A stretch of 64,000 bases of DNA from Cucumis sativus (lineage: Eukaryota > Streptophyta > Magnoliopsida > Cucurbitales > Cucurbitaceae), in the NCBI RefSeq assembly GCF_000004075.3, contig NC_026656.2, positions 23,694,607 to 23,758,606 of the forward strand, in the 5' to 3' direction. The position numbers and the translations under genes are program-made. This document shows positions 39,634 to 52,525 of the stretch, one piece after another; the stretch's first letter is position 1; each line of letters starts with the position of its first letter. The notes under the pieces are model-generated. The model did no database searches and was not told the origin of the DNA. It saw only the letters and a list, made by a program, of their open reading frames with translations.

Positions 39634-39726
39634 CTAAATATAACAAAGGCTGTAACCACACGCTTGTAAGACTTAGTCCAAACTATTTGATAGAAGTTTT
39701 GCCATAACTGGACGAGGTTTACACAT
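39634..39726 (-). pseudogene. Inverted copy of the 3' end of P450 copy C
   Basis: This 93-bp stretch is the exact reverse complement of 32928-33020. It covers the last 17 codons (MCKPRPVMAKLLSNSLD), the stop and about 39 bp of 3' flank. No further P450 sequence lies beyond it on either side. It is a gene fragment, 212 bp upstream of the receptor kinase start. Confidence 0.93.
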
Positions 39727-39938
39727 AACCCAATATAACCATTAAAAATTAAAATAATAACTAAAATGGAAAACACATACCTAAAAGCTTTATTACCCTA
39801 TACCTCCCCCTAAAAAATAAAATAAAATAAAAGGAAATTAAGGGAAAAACTTTAATCATTCCCATGCTTTTTTATCCTTCCCTATTGCGTATTCTTTTGA
39901 AAAGCAAACTAAGCCAAAATTTTCTTCTCTAATCAATA

Positions 39939-42900
39939 ATGGCAATAATGCTCTTCCTCTCCCACCTCCTTCCTCTCCTACTTCTTCAATTCTCTTCCTC
40001 TTTAGCTTACTCTCCTCCAAATAAGTATTTTCTCAACTGTGGATCGGAATCCGACACAGAACTCATAAACAAGAGACGGTTTGTTGGTGATGCCAAACCC
40101 AATGATTGGTCAATCTACCCCGGGAAAAGCAAAATAGTTCAGAACACCACCATCCCAAAATCCATAAATGAAATATACCAAACAGCAAGAGTTTACAATA
40201 AGGCAACATGGTATGTGTTTCACAACATCACTCCAAATGGAACGTATGTGGTTCGTCTCCATTTCTTCCCAACTTTACCTCAAATTATGTCTCAAGCTCG
40301 GTTTAATGTCTCAGTCAGTTGTGGGTTTGTATTGCTATCAAATTTCTCAGTTGAAAACGATTTGAAGGCAGCAGTTGTTAAGGAGTTCGCTTTCGCAGTT
40401 AACGACGGGCCATTTGGCATCGGATTCTCCCCTATGGAATCGTCTCTGGCTTTTGTTAATGCCATTGAACTCTTTCTTGCCCCTGGGGACTTCAAACCAG
40501 ATTCAGTTTTCCCTATTTCTCCAGAAGTAAGAAGAATGAACACTATGTATACGTTGACTTTCGATGCATGGAATGCTGTATACAGGTGCTAAATCTCACT
40601 TCATCTCTAATTATTTTATGGTAATTTTTCAATCTCTGTTTAATTTTCCAATACCCATCTAATTTTGATATTAAATCTAAAGTACAAATTATATAGAAAA
40701 GGTTACTTTTTAAGACATTGCTGAATAAAGTATGTACATCTTCAAAGTTTTCCTCAACTTAAATATATATAATTTTTTACTTTGTCCTATTTAGTAGACG
40801 AAACCTCAATTATTATTTTAGTTAATTAAGATGTTAAAAGCTTTCTTATTTTTATAGATGGGATTAAGCTTTCAAAAAAATTATAGAGATTTTTTCAAAT
40901 ATAGTACAATGAACCAAAATATTTGAATAGAATCTAAAATTTTGTAATATTTTGACAGTCATTTATAATAATTAAAAAAATATATGTATATTTATTTTAC
41001 TTTATTTCAAAATTTTGAAGCACTTACAATTCAATAGTCAATATATAACTGTCTCTCGTAGTAACCATTGATACTTTTGTTTACCTCTAGGATGGAAATG
41101 TTATTTTGACAAACTACTAGAGCATGGTATTAAATCACTTTTAAATCTTAAAAGTTAAGTTGTACTGACCTTGTGAAGGACAGGGTGTGGATGGGTAGAG
41201 GGATGATCACTCCAGAGAATGACACATTATGGAGAACTTGGCTCCCAGATTCTGAATTCATGCCTCTTCAATCCTCTGCCAGAACTGTCACCTACAATCA
41301 AAGATTAAATTACGATATACAAGAAACAATTTACGTAGCCCCAGTCTTCGTTTACAATAATGCAAAGGTATTGGATATGAACACCAGCACTAGCTCAGGA
41401 GATTCAACTCTAACTTGGATTTTTAATGTGAAGAAGAAATCCAAGTATTTTCTTCGCTTACTCTGGTGCGACATCATTACCCCACATTCAACACCTTTCT
41501 ATTTTAATATATTCTTTGATATCAATCAAACTGACCTCCGACCCACCGATGTTACCCAAAACAATGTGTTCGCATTGCCATTTTGGTACGAGTTTCTCAT
41601 CGTTACTGACCATTCGGGATTCTTCAATCTGAGTATAAGTCTCGATAAAAAAGATCCACTTTCATGGGGATTCTTGAATGGAATTGAGATTATGGAGTTA
41701 ATTGAGAAATCATTTGTGGGTGTTGTTGATTTAAGCATGGGAGAGGAGAAACAGAGTCCAAAGATGATTATTGTTGGGGTTTGTGTTGGTGGGGTTGTGA
41801 TTGTTGGTTTGATAATTGGATTGGCTGTGTTTTGTTTTGTAAGAAATAGGAAGTTAGGAAAGCATCGTCCTATTCTTCTTCCTCAAAATGATCCGTCCTC
41901 GGAGAAGATTGTGTCGATTGCGGATATTGCTCCTAATTTGAACCTTGAACTCAAGATACCCTTTGGGGTAATAAATGATGCAACTAATGGATTTGAAGAT
42001 AAGAAAATGATTGGTATTGGAGGATTTGGAAAGGTTTATGTTGGGAGAATTGGAGAGAAGGATGTGGCTGTGAAGCGAAGTCAACCTGGACATGGACAGG
42101 GTATCAAGGAGTTTCACACAGAGGTTATTATATTTTCTCAAATACGACATCGTTTTCTCGTTTCGTTATATGGGTATGTTCTACCATTACTCAACTTAAC
42201 TTTAAATTTTCTTTCAAGTTTGTTATGTGTTTTGATTACTATGCCACTTTGTTAGTCATTTGATTAACGTTTTGATTTATGGATTTAATTTTCTTTTGTG
42301 TTCTACGTATTTTCATCAGGTATTGCGATGAAAACCAAGAGATGATCTTGGTTTATGAATACATGGAGGGAGGAACTTTAAAAGATTATTTATACGGTTC
42401 AAAGGCTAAAGATAATGTTCCATTGACATGGCAAAAAAGGCTTGAAATTTGCATCGATGCAGCGAAAGGTCTTGATTATCTACACACTGGCTCCACCGCC
42501 ACCATCATCATACACCGAGACATTAAAACCACAAACATCCTACTCGACAAAGAGTTGAACGCAAAGGTTGCCGATTTTGGGATATCCAAAACTGGAGTTC
42601 CCGACGCCAAAGAATTAGACACTACCATTAGAGGCACTTATGGATATTTGGATCCAGAATACTTCAACACTGGTCAGTTGACAGAAAAATCTGACGTTTA
42701 CTCCTTTGGCGTCGTGCTTTTCGAAGTTCTCTCGGCCAGAGCACCAATCGTTAAGACCGCTCCAAGTGAAGAGACAAACTTAGCTGACTGGGCAGTTCTG
42801 TGCAAAAGCAGAGGAGAGATTGAAAAAGTAATCGATCCTTTTCTTATCGGAACAATCGAAGCGAACTCGTTGAGAAAGTTCGTGGAAGTTGCAGAGAAGT

Positions 42901-43175
42901 GTGTGGATGAAGTTGGGGCGAATAGGCCTTCCATGCATGACGTGGTCTATGATTTGGAATTGGCTTTTCAGTTTCAGTTCACGCCTGTAGGGGAGGGGAA
43001 GGCGTATGAAGGGATGAGCACCACCATCGTCGAAGCTCCATGGGAGATTGATTCAGGGATTCTTGATCGAATTCCTTCCAAGGGAATCGATGATTCAGTC
43101 ATGCTAGATGAGGATAGCACCACTATGAATGCTAGAGAATTGGCCGCTGAGTTCAAGATTGATTGTGCCAGATGA
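39939..43175 (+). CDS. CrRLK1L-type receptor-like kinase (malectin-like), complete
   Basis: Exons 39939-40585, 41184-42173 and 42320-43175, joined in phases 2 and 2, encode 830 residues. A signal peptide (about 1-24) precedes an extracellular malectin-like region starting YFLNCGS, with several N-glycosylation sites. The transmembrane helix is about 410-432. The Ser/Thr kinase has a glycine loop (GIGGFGKV, from 493), VAVK lysine 513, HRDIKTTNILL with Asp613, and DFG Asp631, then RGTYGYLDPEY. The catalytic residues are present, so an active RD kinase is expected. It belongs to the FERONIA/THESEUS class (closest by memory to the At5g24010-type members), which sense cell-wall or RALF peptide cues at the plasma membrane; the ligand is unknown. 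Most family genes have few or no introns, so two introns is notable. A paralogue starts at 59333. Confidence 0.9.
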
Positions 43176-46100
43176 ATTGCTGTCATGCCAAAGTTTAGAT
43201 TATTGGCTTCTTTTAGATTCTGCTTTTAGTCATCAACTATGTACTTTATTATCTCTGTTAAAGTGTATTGTATGCAGCTTACACATTTGGAGGGTCGTTT
43301 GATGGCAAATTTGAAATCTTCATGTTTGTATATATTAAGCATCTACGGTTAATTTAGGGGTTGAGATAGTCTGAATTTAAACGTGTATGTGTTTGGAACT
43401 TTGAGTTTAATTATAAGTTATATGTTTGGAGTGCAAGTTTAAGAAAAGTGATATTAGTGTAAATTTAAAGATGTTAGGTTGGTCTGGTGATCTTCTATAT
43501 AAACTACCACCGTTTTTGGAAACTCTTTACAACAGTGTTTGGCTTATTCAATGTTTTCAATTTGTTTGGCTTTGTTGTTGAAATCTCAGTGACTACTAAT
43601 ACAATAATATTCTATATATAATTATTTCAAAATCATACTGCAAATCTTAACTCATTTTTCAAATCTTCTCAAAATTTAACTATTCCAAATCTCCGCCATG
43701 CACACTACAAACTTTCACACTATTTATAGTAAGTAGGAAAATAAATAAAAAAGCATCAATATTAATATTAATACATGTAAAGTCTTCAAGAAGACATCAA
43801 CAATTTGTCAATGTGTATTTGGTTCATTAATGCATCTAACCACATTTTAGAAAAATTGCATCACACAACAAAAAAAAAAACCTTAAAATATAGCTGCTCA
43901 TATAATTTTTTTTTTTTGCCTATTGTAAATATGACAAATATAACAAGTAATTAAATATGTTGGAAGCTTATGAAAAAGCTATCCACTATTAAATTTGCTA
44001 TTTTTATAATCTATAAAATGTAGTAACTATTACTCTTAAATTTGCTATTTTTATAATTTATAAGATGGAGTAACTATTTAGGTGGGTAAGTATAAATGTA
44101 ATTCATATACCCACTTATGTCCAAATTAATTTTAAGACAATGCAGATAGGATAAGAGTTTTTGAACCTCTCCAAGCTAATTTTTAATCTCTCTTCACAAG
44201 TCAAGTTATATTCATGTTGAAAATAGATTTGCTATTTGGAGAGTATATATAAAAGATAGTTTGCAGAAAATAATAACTAAACAATCATTTGATGGAAGTA
44301 CGAAACTATGTTTTTGTGAGAACCAACGTTTTACTCTTTTGGTAGAAATAGAATAGAATAACAGTAATATAAAAAGTTGTTGGAGATGGCATGAGTTAGC
44401 TTTATATTTTTTCTAACGTAGAGGTGTATTCATTATATTTGTATCAAACAAAGTCTTAGCATCTGGTTTTGAAAACAGTAGATTTAATTTTTCTATCGAA
44501 TATTTTCTTTATTTGAAATTATGCGGCTGAATTATATTTTTCCACACGTTTCCCTTCTTTGAAGAGTGACTGATCTTTTCTAATGGGTGTTGTTTTTCTT
44601 TAGGTATTAAAATGGTTAAAGTAATTTATGAACCTTGTTTAGGGTTTCCAAATGTGGCTATTGAGCAAGTTGATTGTGTTCCTCATGAAAGCCGCATATT
44701 TGTTCAACGAGAAAGAGTTTCTTCCTGTACGATGGTTATTCTGTTCTACATTTTCTTCCTTGCTTGATTGCTCACTGTGTATTCCTTTGTGTAAGTTTCT
44801 TCATTTAATTGCAACACATTGAAGATAAACACAATTTTGGACCCCTAGGTCCCTAAACCATTATGTTGTTGAGAAGGAGAGATTTTCTCAGTAGATCACT
44901 CAGCCATAGAGAAGGAGTTTTCTATCATATGGGAAGCCTAAGAATCATTCATGGCGAGAGAGTTCTCTATCTTACTGTCAAAAATTATTTTAGTGAAATC
45001 ACTAATATTACCATTCTAGCCTAAGCATATAGAAGGTGAGAGGATCTGAAGCATACATACACACACTCGAGAGGGAGTCTCACATTTAAGGAGAGCCTAG
45101 GCGATGATCATTGAATTAAACTCTACATATAAGTCATCGATAAGAGTATTGCAGATACATAGTACCCCCAAAATGTAGTATATCGTTGAACAAGGTTACC
45201 GACTTTTGTGTCTCCTTTTTTTTTACTCAATATTGTGTTTCAATTGTATGTGCTTCTCGTTTGACATCCGCAACTGTGTGACAAGTCACTCTAACGCTTT
45301 TTCAAAAGTAATAATTAAAATTAAATAAATGTATAAATGATTAATTGATGTATAAGGTTGTATTCAAATATAGTTATATGAGTCAACTTATTTACAAATA
45401 TAGCAAAATATAATTTTATCTATAATTAGTATCTACTTTAGTGTCTACCACTAATAAACAGTGACACTTGACTGTATTTAAAAATATTTGTAATCATATA
45501 TGTAAAGTGTTGTTAAACACCAGTATTGTAGAGTGGATGTTTGTGTGTGAGCCATTGGCAAAAGTTTAGTTATAAAACAAAACCATACAACTAAGCAGGA
45601 AGAAAACCAGCTGGGAGAGAGATTATAATATGCAATGTTTTGGGTTATTCAAATTCAATCTCCCATTTCTTTCTATAATTCTTTTCTTTAGTTAATCTCA
45701 AGAATTGGAAAGGGGTGAAGGGTGACTTTTTTAGAACTGCATGGCTTGATTGGTTTGGTTGAAAATTTCCCCCCAGAAACAAAAAAAATGAATAGGAGAA
45801 ACTCTAAGTTGAATTATGAGGGTTTTGTTAGAATTTTTCAAGTTGAGGATTGACTTCATTGAATAACGCTTAGTGTCAAGGTGCATATATACTGTTGACA
45901 TGGCCCTGTTTTAACTTTAGGTAGGGTAATCAGGTAAAGAAATATCTTTTTAGGCATTTTACTAAAGTTGGAAAACGAAAGCAAAGGAAAAGGAAAAGTT
46001 AATTAAAGGTTATATTGGTAGCAACTTTTAGGATAGCAATGTCCAATTAAGGTATTCCTGTGAAGTTAGTGTTTAGTTAGAAAGGGACAGAGACAAGTGG

Positions 46101-46555
46101 AGCAGCACTACTTGATTCATAAAAAGAAGAGAAGTATAAAGAACTTGGTGGAAAGGAGGCCATGAATGGACTAGATTAGAGATGAATAAAAGGGGGAGAA
46201 AGGTGAGACTGAAAGATGAAGACTGTGGGTTGTTAAAGAAAATTAGTGTCACAGTTCTCTCTTAAATGAAAAATTAATTGTATTGTTCACTTTTGGTACT
46301 TTCAATTTCTCCATAAACGTGCTTAGTTACAAAAAGTAGATGAAATTTATAATATATTAAATAGTGCTACAAACTTTGAAAATAATTATTGGGGCACTGA
46401 CAAAAAAAAAAAGTTTAAAACAATTTATAATAATTTAGCTGATAGTAAACCCATTTATTATTTGTACAAATTACACAAACAAACAAAGTTCAAACTCATA
46501 AATAAGTCATAAATATTGGAGGTAAAATGTCATAAATGTCATTGTTACTAATATA
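43176..46555. other. Spacer after the receptor kinase
   Basis: 3' untranslated sequence and AT-rich DNA. A 43-48 bp unit (aaatttgctatttttataat...tagtaactatt) is tandemly duplicated near 43,990-44,085. Leader-like sequence near 44,860-45,200 (gagaaggag...ctcagtagatcact) may be old LTR material. No gene recognised. Confidence 0.45.
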
Positions 46556-46880
46556 TATCTAGTACACACTTGATATTTCTTGATACATTTAATATATTTG
46601 ATATACTTCTTGATGTCTTTGAACCAACTTGATACACTTGATCCAATCGATACTATTTGATGCACCTAAAACACTTTAATATATCTAATACTCCTTATTA
46701 CACTTAGTTCTTCTTGTTACACTTTAGATTCCTTGGACCTTGATACAATTGATTAGTTTGATAGATTTGAATTCTTCATTCATAAATTTGATACACTTGA
46801 TGCACTGTTGATAAACTTATCTTTCTTTTACTAGAATACTCAACGAAATTGATATACACTTGATACACATGGAACTTTTT
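46556..46880. repeat. TTGATACACTTGAT-type degenerate microrepeat
   Basis: Words such as ttgatacacttgat, tgatacact and tgatgcact recur many times over about 325 bp with irregular spacing. Confidence 0.6.
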
Positions 46881-46900
46881 ATACCCAATTTACTGCAAAT

Positions 46901-47548
46901 TGTAACCCCCAGAAATTAAAGTAATTTTAAAATTTAATTATTTTAGTTTAATTTATTTATATTAGAATTTTTTAGGGTGTTATTTTAAATTATTGGTGAG
47001 ATTTGTTTAATTTTGTGGAAATTATGATTAATTAAATAATTAGTGGAAGAATATTTAATTAATTGTATTATTGTAAATTTTGGTAAGATTTAAGATTTCA
47101 GCTAATTATATATATGCGTGTGTATAATTGGTTTGATTATGGAAGATTAATAATAATTATGTTATTGGAAATATTATAAGTGTTTGTTAAGAGATGATTT
47201 GATAGAATTTTAAATGAGGAGAGAGGAGGAGTTATTTATTATTTTGGAAAAGGAAAAGGAAAAAGAAGTATTTAAGTGAAAAGGAAATAATAATAATTAT
47301 GATTATTAATAATATTATTATTTTATTTTAAAAACACCTAAAAGTGCATGCACCATCTTCAACCTTTCTTCTTCCTAAAAAATCCCTAGTACTGCCACCC
47401 CTCTTCACCGTTCGGTTGGTGCTGATTTTCGTCTCATCAACGACCGTCGTTGCTCAGTCCTGGCTCGAATGAAGTTGTTTGTCTCGTTCAAAGCCCAACC
47501 AAGTCGCGCGATATTTGTCAAAGCCATGGCGGAACGCATGCCAACAAC
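46901..47548 (+). mobile_element. Gypsy LTR start, split by the CACTA element
   Basis: tgtaacccccagaaattaaa at 46901 is a typical start for a plant Gypsy LTR. It is followed by an AT-rich segment and a GC-richer stretch (from about 47,340) that continues after the CACTA element at 52,523-52,640 (ttactgctctgagcc...). The right LTR boundary was not found. Confidence 0.45.
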
Positions 47549-50500
47549 TACTACAACAAAAAAATATCTATTACGACAGCTGTGTACATCCCAAAATTAA
47601 AAGAAGGAAAAAAAGACTGTCACAAAAGCTAAAAATTTCTGTTTTTGGCGAAAAAAATATAAACTTTTTGTATTTCACTCACCGCGACAGTTATTTAGTG
47701 TCATACAAGATATAAAAAACAATTTATTTAATTTATTAAAATAAAATTCATTTTAAATCAAAAAGTTTATTAAAACCAAAATTTTCCCTAATTCTAAAAA
47801 CATTAAATAATTTATTTATTAAAATAAAACTTATAAAATATCTCCAAACTCTTTCTCCACCTCCTCTTCTCTTCTTCTTCTTCTTTTTTTGTGGAAGACC
47901 CACGTGTCATTCCTCCTTCTCGATTTTTTTCTCCCTTCTGCTAACCATCTCTCTCCCTTTCTCACGCACGTCGGAAACGACACGACTTTTCGTCGACGAC
48001 ATGTCTGAAATCTCCCTCTTTGTCTCCTTCAATCGACGCCACCACCCAACACCCCTTGTGCGCTGAACTCGCCGGTGAATCTCAGTCGTCGCGCGCGGTA
48101 GCTATTTGGAGATCAAGCCTATCGTTGTCTATCTCTATTCTTCGTTCATATTAAACTTCTAGAGTAAGATTTTTGTGTTTCGGGATTGTTTTGTTAGGCG
48201 ATTTTGAATACTCGTTATTTTTAGACTTGAGTTTAACATTATCCATTACTTTTCGACTCCAGTTTTAGAAGCATTTAAGTCCATATCCAGCCTTTCGGAA
48301 AGTCGTACTTGGGCATTTTGGCACAACTTGGGTGAGATTCTAAACTTTATTAAGTAGGTCTTGAGTACCTATTGTGTTTCAACTTGAATTAATCAGTACC
48401 CATAAAGTTTGGATGCTAAATTGGAGTTCTTGCAAGGCCTTAGCTACTAATTAGCTGAGAAAGAGTAAAATTAAGGCTACCTTTATAAGTGAATTAGTAA
48501 GAAATTTTGTGATTTTAGTAAGTTTTGTTATTACCCGATTAGTTTCGATATGAAATTTCCATTACCATGTTGTTGATTGGAAGAATTTAGACTCTAGAGA
48601 ACTATGGAGTATTGTTCACCGCACTTAAGATCGTTAGTACAAGTGTGAGTAGGCTCTTAATTAGTGTTAACTCATTAGTTGTTGATGGGTTTGTTAAGTG
48701 TTAACTCATTACCTGGTATTTGAATTTCAGTTCTTTTTTTGCCCCAATTTAACTAGTTGATTGAGTAGAGTGTCTCATAGATTGAATTATTATGTCAATA
48801 TCCATTTTTGTTTAAATGTTTATAGACATATTAAAGTTAAAATTTAGTTGTTGACATACTTTTGATGATCAAGTGAAATAGTTTCTTAATTTTTCTGTTC
48901 TATGTGAAGGGTGTATGAAAAAAGATGGGGACAGTTAGATATATTACATCTGGGCTTTTCTAGAGAAGTATTATAACCTCTTTTCGAGCTTTTATGAAAA
49001 TATGTAACATTGAAAAGGTATCTCATGGGTATTTTTTCAATCTTATTTTGTTGTGATCAATTGAGATACATAATATGCACTATAAATTTGTTAAAGTGTT
49101 GGACTTATCTGTTTTTTTAATAGGGTTGAAAGAATGTCAAGGTACGTTTTGTTAAAGCATATTTTTATTTTGATAAATTTGAAGTTGTCAAGTATGTGTA
49201 TAATAATGATAATGTTAATATGAGTAAATTTATGGCTCTGTATGACTGTGTGCATATTTAAGCTAATGATATTATGTATGGAAGACAACTTGCACTAAAA
49301 GGCTTAGTAAATAGTCACAAGGCACCTTTTGAATTCAGTAGATAGAAGAAACTATTGTTGAGATAAAATACAAGGAATAAAGAAAAGTTGTATGTACTCA
49401 GAATTCAAACTTATTGGTCATCATCTGATTATCATGCTATAAATGTTTTGGATAGGCGAGAAGAGCTATGAGTATCATGCACTAGAGTGACGAAGTTGAA
49501 TATAAAAGAGAAAGACGTGCAATTTTTCGCAAGGCATAATCATGATAAATTAATTTTCTTCCTTACATTGTGCCATTTTGCTTTGACATTATAGTATACT
49601 TCTAACTTTATGTCTCTCCAGCATATTTGAGATGTTTTGCAAAAAATAGTTATGCTTGAAGTTGGACAATATTATATCATAGTGTAGAAATGTTTAGAGA
49701 TAAGTTATTCTTAGTTTGTGTTTTGCATCTGGATTTTTTACTAAAACTTTGGCTTATGTGACTTGTGTTTCAAAAGTCTAAGATAAACTGTATAGTATGT
49801 ACTGTTAAATTATTGCACAATCTGAATGCTTGAATTTATGAGTTAAGGTGAATTCAACACTACTATAAAACTCTCCCTCATTTGTGAAAATGAAAACTTG
49901 TAAAATACTAAACTAATACAATCAAATTCATCATGTGCAAAATTGTTTCATCAGTTTTGCATGATCATAGAAAGCTTATCTTCTGAAGCATGTTAATATG
50001 ATTCTTGTACCAAGATTTTCAATATCTTTTAACTCATGTAGTATTTTTTTTATGTGAGATCTTAAAACCCATATATCCAAATGCAATGGGTCTTAAACCC
50101 TTTTCTTCCCTTTCTCTAATCTTATTTTTTCAGATTTAGCCTCTTTGTTTACTTGTAAAGTAACATATTTATCTTTAGTCTTTAAAATGTGTGGATGAAT
50201 TTTTGCCATGTTTTCGAGTGGATTACTTTGGTGAGGAGACATGTTGATCAAGTTGTAGTGAATGATGAAACGATATTCCCTCTCTTTAAGAAATTTTGTA
50301 AGATGCAAAATAAAGGTTTCAAGTAGTTTGATTTAAGCTTTGGTTTGGTAGCTATTTTGTTTTTAAATTTTTAAAAGTTAACCTAACGATTGACATCTTT
50401 CTAAAGTTCAAAAGTTGAACTCTTAGTTCAAAACTGTCTAGTACTCCATGGTATGCATCTTTTTTCATTCCTTTATTTATTTATTTGGAGTTTTAGGTGT

Positions 50501-52522
50501 ATATTTTTGTATCTGATGAATTATTTGGGTTTATAGTCAAGAGGGTGTGTTTAGATTTTATTGTTTGAACTTGTTGAGTGAAGAAATTGATTGTTTGGTA
50601 TGCATGATCCTTGTTTTAGTAAAAAAAGGTATTTTCAGGGATGCTTTTGGATGGTGAAGTTTATTTTTTTTGGGAACCGTTGTTCTTTAATTGAGTTGTT
50701 TAATTGAATTTAGTTCTTTGAGGAAACTTTAAGACGCTTTTTGTCCATGTGTTTTAAGTATTTTTTTTTGGTTAACTTGTAGTCTTTTACATTTTCCCCA
50801 CTTCTTGATTTATTGTTCTTGATGGTTTATTCACTTGTTTTCACAAAGTTTGCTCAATTGGAGTTGCAATGAAGATCAAGATTCAATCGGAGCCATTTTT
50901 TGGTTTTTAGACTACTTTAATTTTAATTTTAGTTGTCTTTCTCAGCATGGTTGTCATTTCCATAACTGACTCTAACTTGTTACTTCCCTGCACATAGAAA
51001 TAGGTTCAGAATCTTATTTATGTAAGATATTTATTAAGATAAACCTTTAGCCATGGAGAACAAAAGTATAGAACTCTTAGTACTAGAAATTTTCTTGCTT
51101 ATGTAAAATTTGAAGTCTACATTCTCTTGATACTAATCAGTGGGCTCTAGTGGCAGGGCCCTTCGGATTCTGAAAAGTTTTGAAGCATGGAAAGAATGTC
51201 ACGACCCAACCCAAAAGTGAGTGAGGTTCTAACACTTTCTACAGATTGAAGTGTGTTTTTTCTGTATAGTCCATAACTTTCTAGCTAATAAAATGTACAT
51301 CTATTTGCATTACCCTTTTTTGTTGTTGTCCGTTCAAAAGTTTGGGCACGCTAGTTATTATCCTATAATTTCTATTGTTTTCTTTTTTTCAATCTTAAAT
51401 CAATGGGAGTATTAACTTATGACATATAGGCTAAAGACATGTTTTGTGTGTGCCATTTTCAATATTTTTTATTGTGTTGGGAGGGGGTTGGAATGAAGAG
51501 TTGGGATGTTCTTTAGTCATACTCTAAAATGAGTTAGGATGTTCTTTAGTCATACCCTTTTTTGTTTTCTTACTAGGTTTGGAAGAATCTACTGGAGCAG
51601 TGAAGCCATCTTGGAGCAATTGATTGATATAACGCTTTTTGTATGGTTGATAGCAAACTCTTGGTTCCAATGTACTAATTTTAGACTTCTTCGTAGCTAA
51701 AGATGACAATGTTTATTATTTTTCTCTGTAAACTACCTTTCAGCAAAAAATGATTATTAGTCAATGTGTGATATTAGTCAATGGGTGTACGAATATTACA
51801 AAGTGCATAATTACGTATATATATTAAAGTGTTGACTTTTTGTTTTCATAGGTGAGTGATGTATTAGAACATTATTGTTATTGAAATTATTAGTGTAATA
51901 GCAGAGCGATAAGGAAAACAGGAATTGAGGAATATAAAACAGGAAAAAATGTTTTAGTATACGAATTCGTAATGTTTTTTTTTTTTTTTTGTCGTCAATA
52001 TCGGAACAATGACAATTTTATTTTATAAAAACTGTCACGATTGGACTATTCTTGACAGAGAAAATAATGTCATAGTATACTAATTTGTGACATTGTTTCA
52101 TAATTGTGGTCAATATCGAAACAATGACAATTCAATTTTATAAAAACTGTCATGATTGTCCTATCCTTGACAGAGAAAAAATATCATAATATTTGAATTC
52201 GTGACATTTTTCTTTTTCAAAAACGGTCACGATTGACATATCCGTGATAGAAAGAAAAGGGTCATAATATACGAATTTGTGACATTTTAGTAACTATCGT
52301 CAATATACAAATGATGACAGTTATTTGTTGTCATAAAATTAAAGATGACAGTTATATATTATCATAAAAGATTACATTTATTTTGCGTCATAAAAACACT
52401 TATTGTGACAGTTTTTATAGAAAGACTTTCCACAACAGGCAATACTATGACTGTAAATAACTGTCACGGATTTTATTTGCAACTGAAAATAACTTTCGTC
52501 GTAGACCATTTTTGTTGTAGAG
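47549..52522 (+). mobile_element. CACTA-like DNA transposon, 4,974 bp, with 3-bp AAC duplication
   Basis: The left end TACTACAACAAAAAAATA and the right end TTTTTGTTGTAGAG pair as terminal inverted repeats of a CACTACAACAAAAA type, each with one mismatch to CACTA. Immediately outside, AAC (47546-47548) and AAC (52523-52525) form the expected 3-bp target duplication. Both ends carry the same subterminal words (gacagttattt.gt.gtcat), on the right as a short tandem array. No frame longer than about 90 codons and no transposase motif is visible inside, so it appears non-autonomous. 47,860-48,150 is GC-richer and leader- or exon-like and could be captured host sequence. Confidence 0.8.
51961..52330. 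repeat. Subterminal tandem repeats of the CACTA-like element
   Basis: Units start near 51,961, 52,079, 52,194 and 52,271, each with aattcgt/tttgtgacatt, (g)tcaatatcg(a)aacaatgac, ataaaaactgtcacgatt and cttgacagagaaaa. The third is shortened. Such arrays are transposase-binding regions in CACTA elements. Confidence 0.75.
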
Positions 52523-52525
52523 AAC

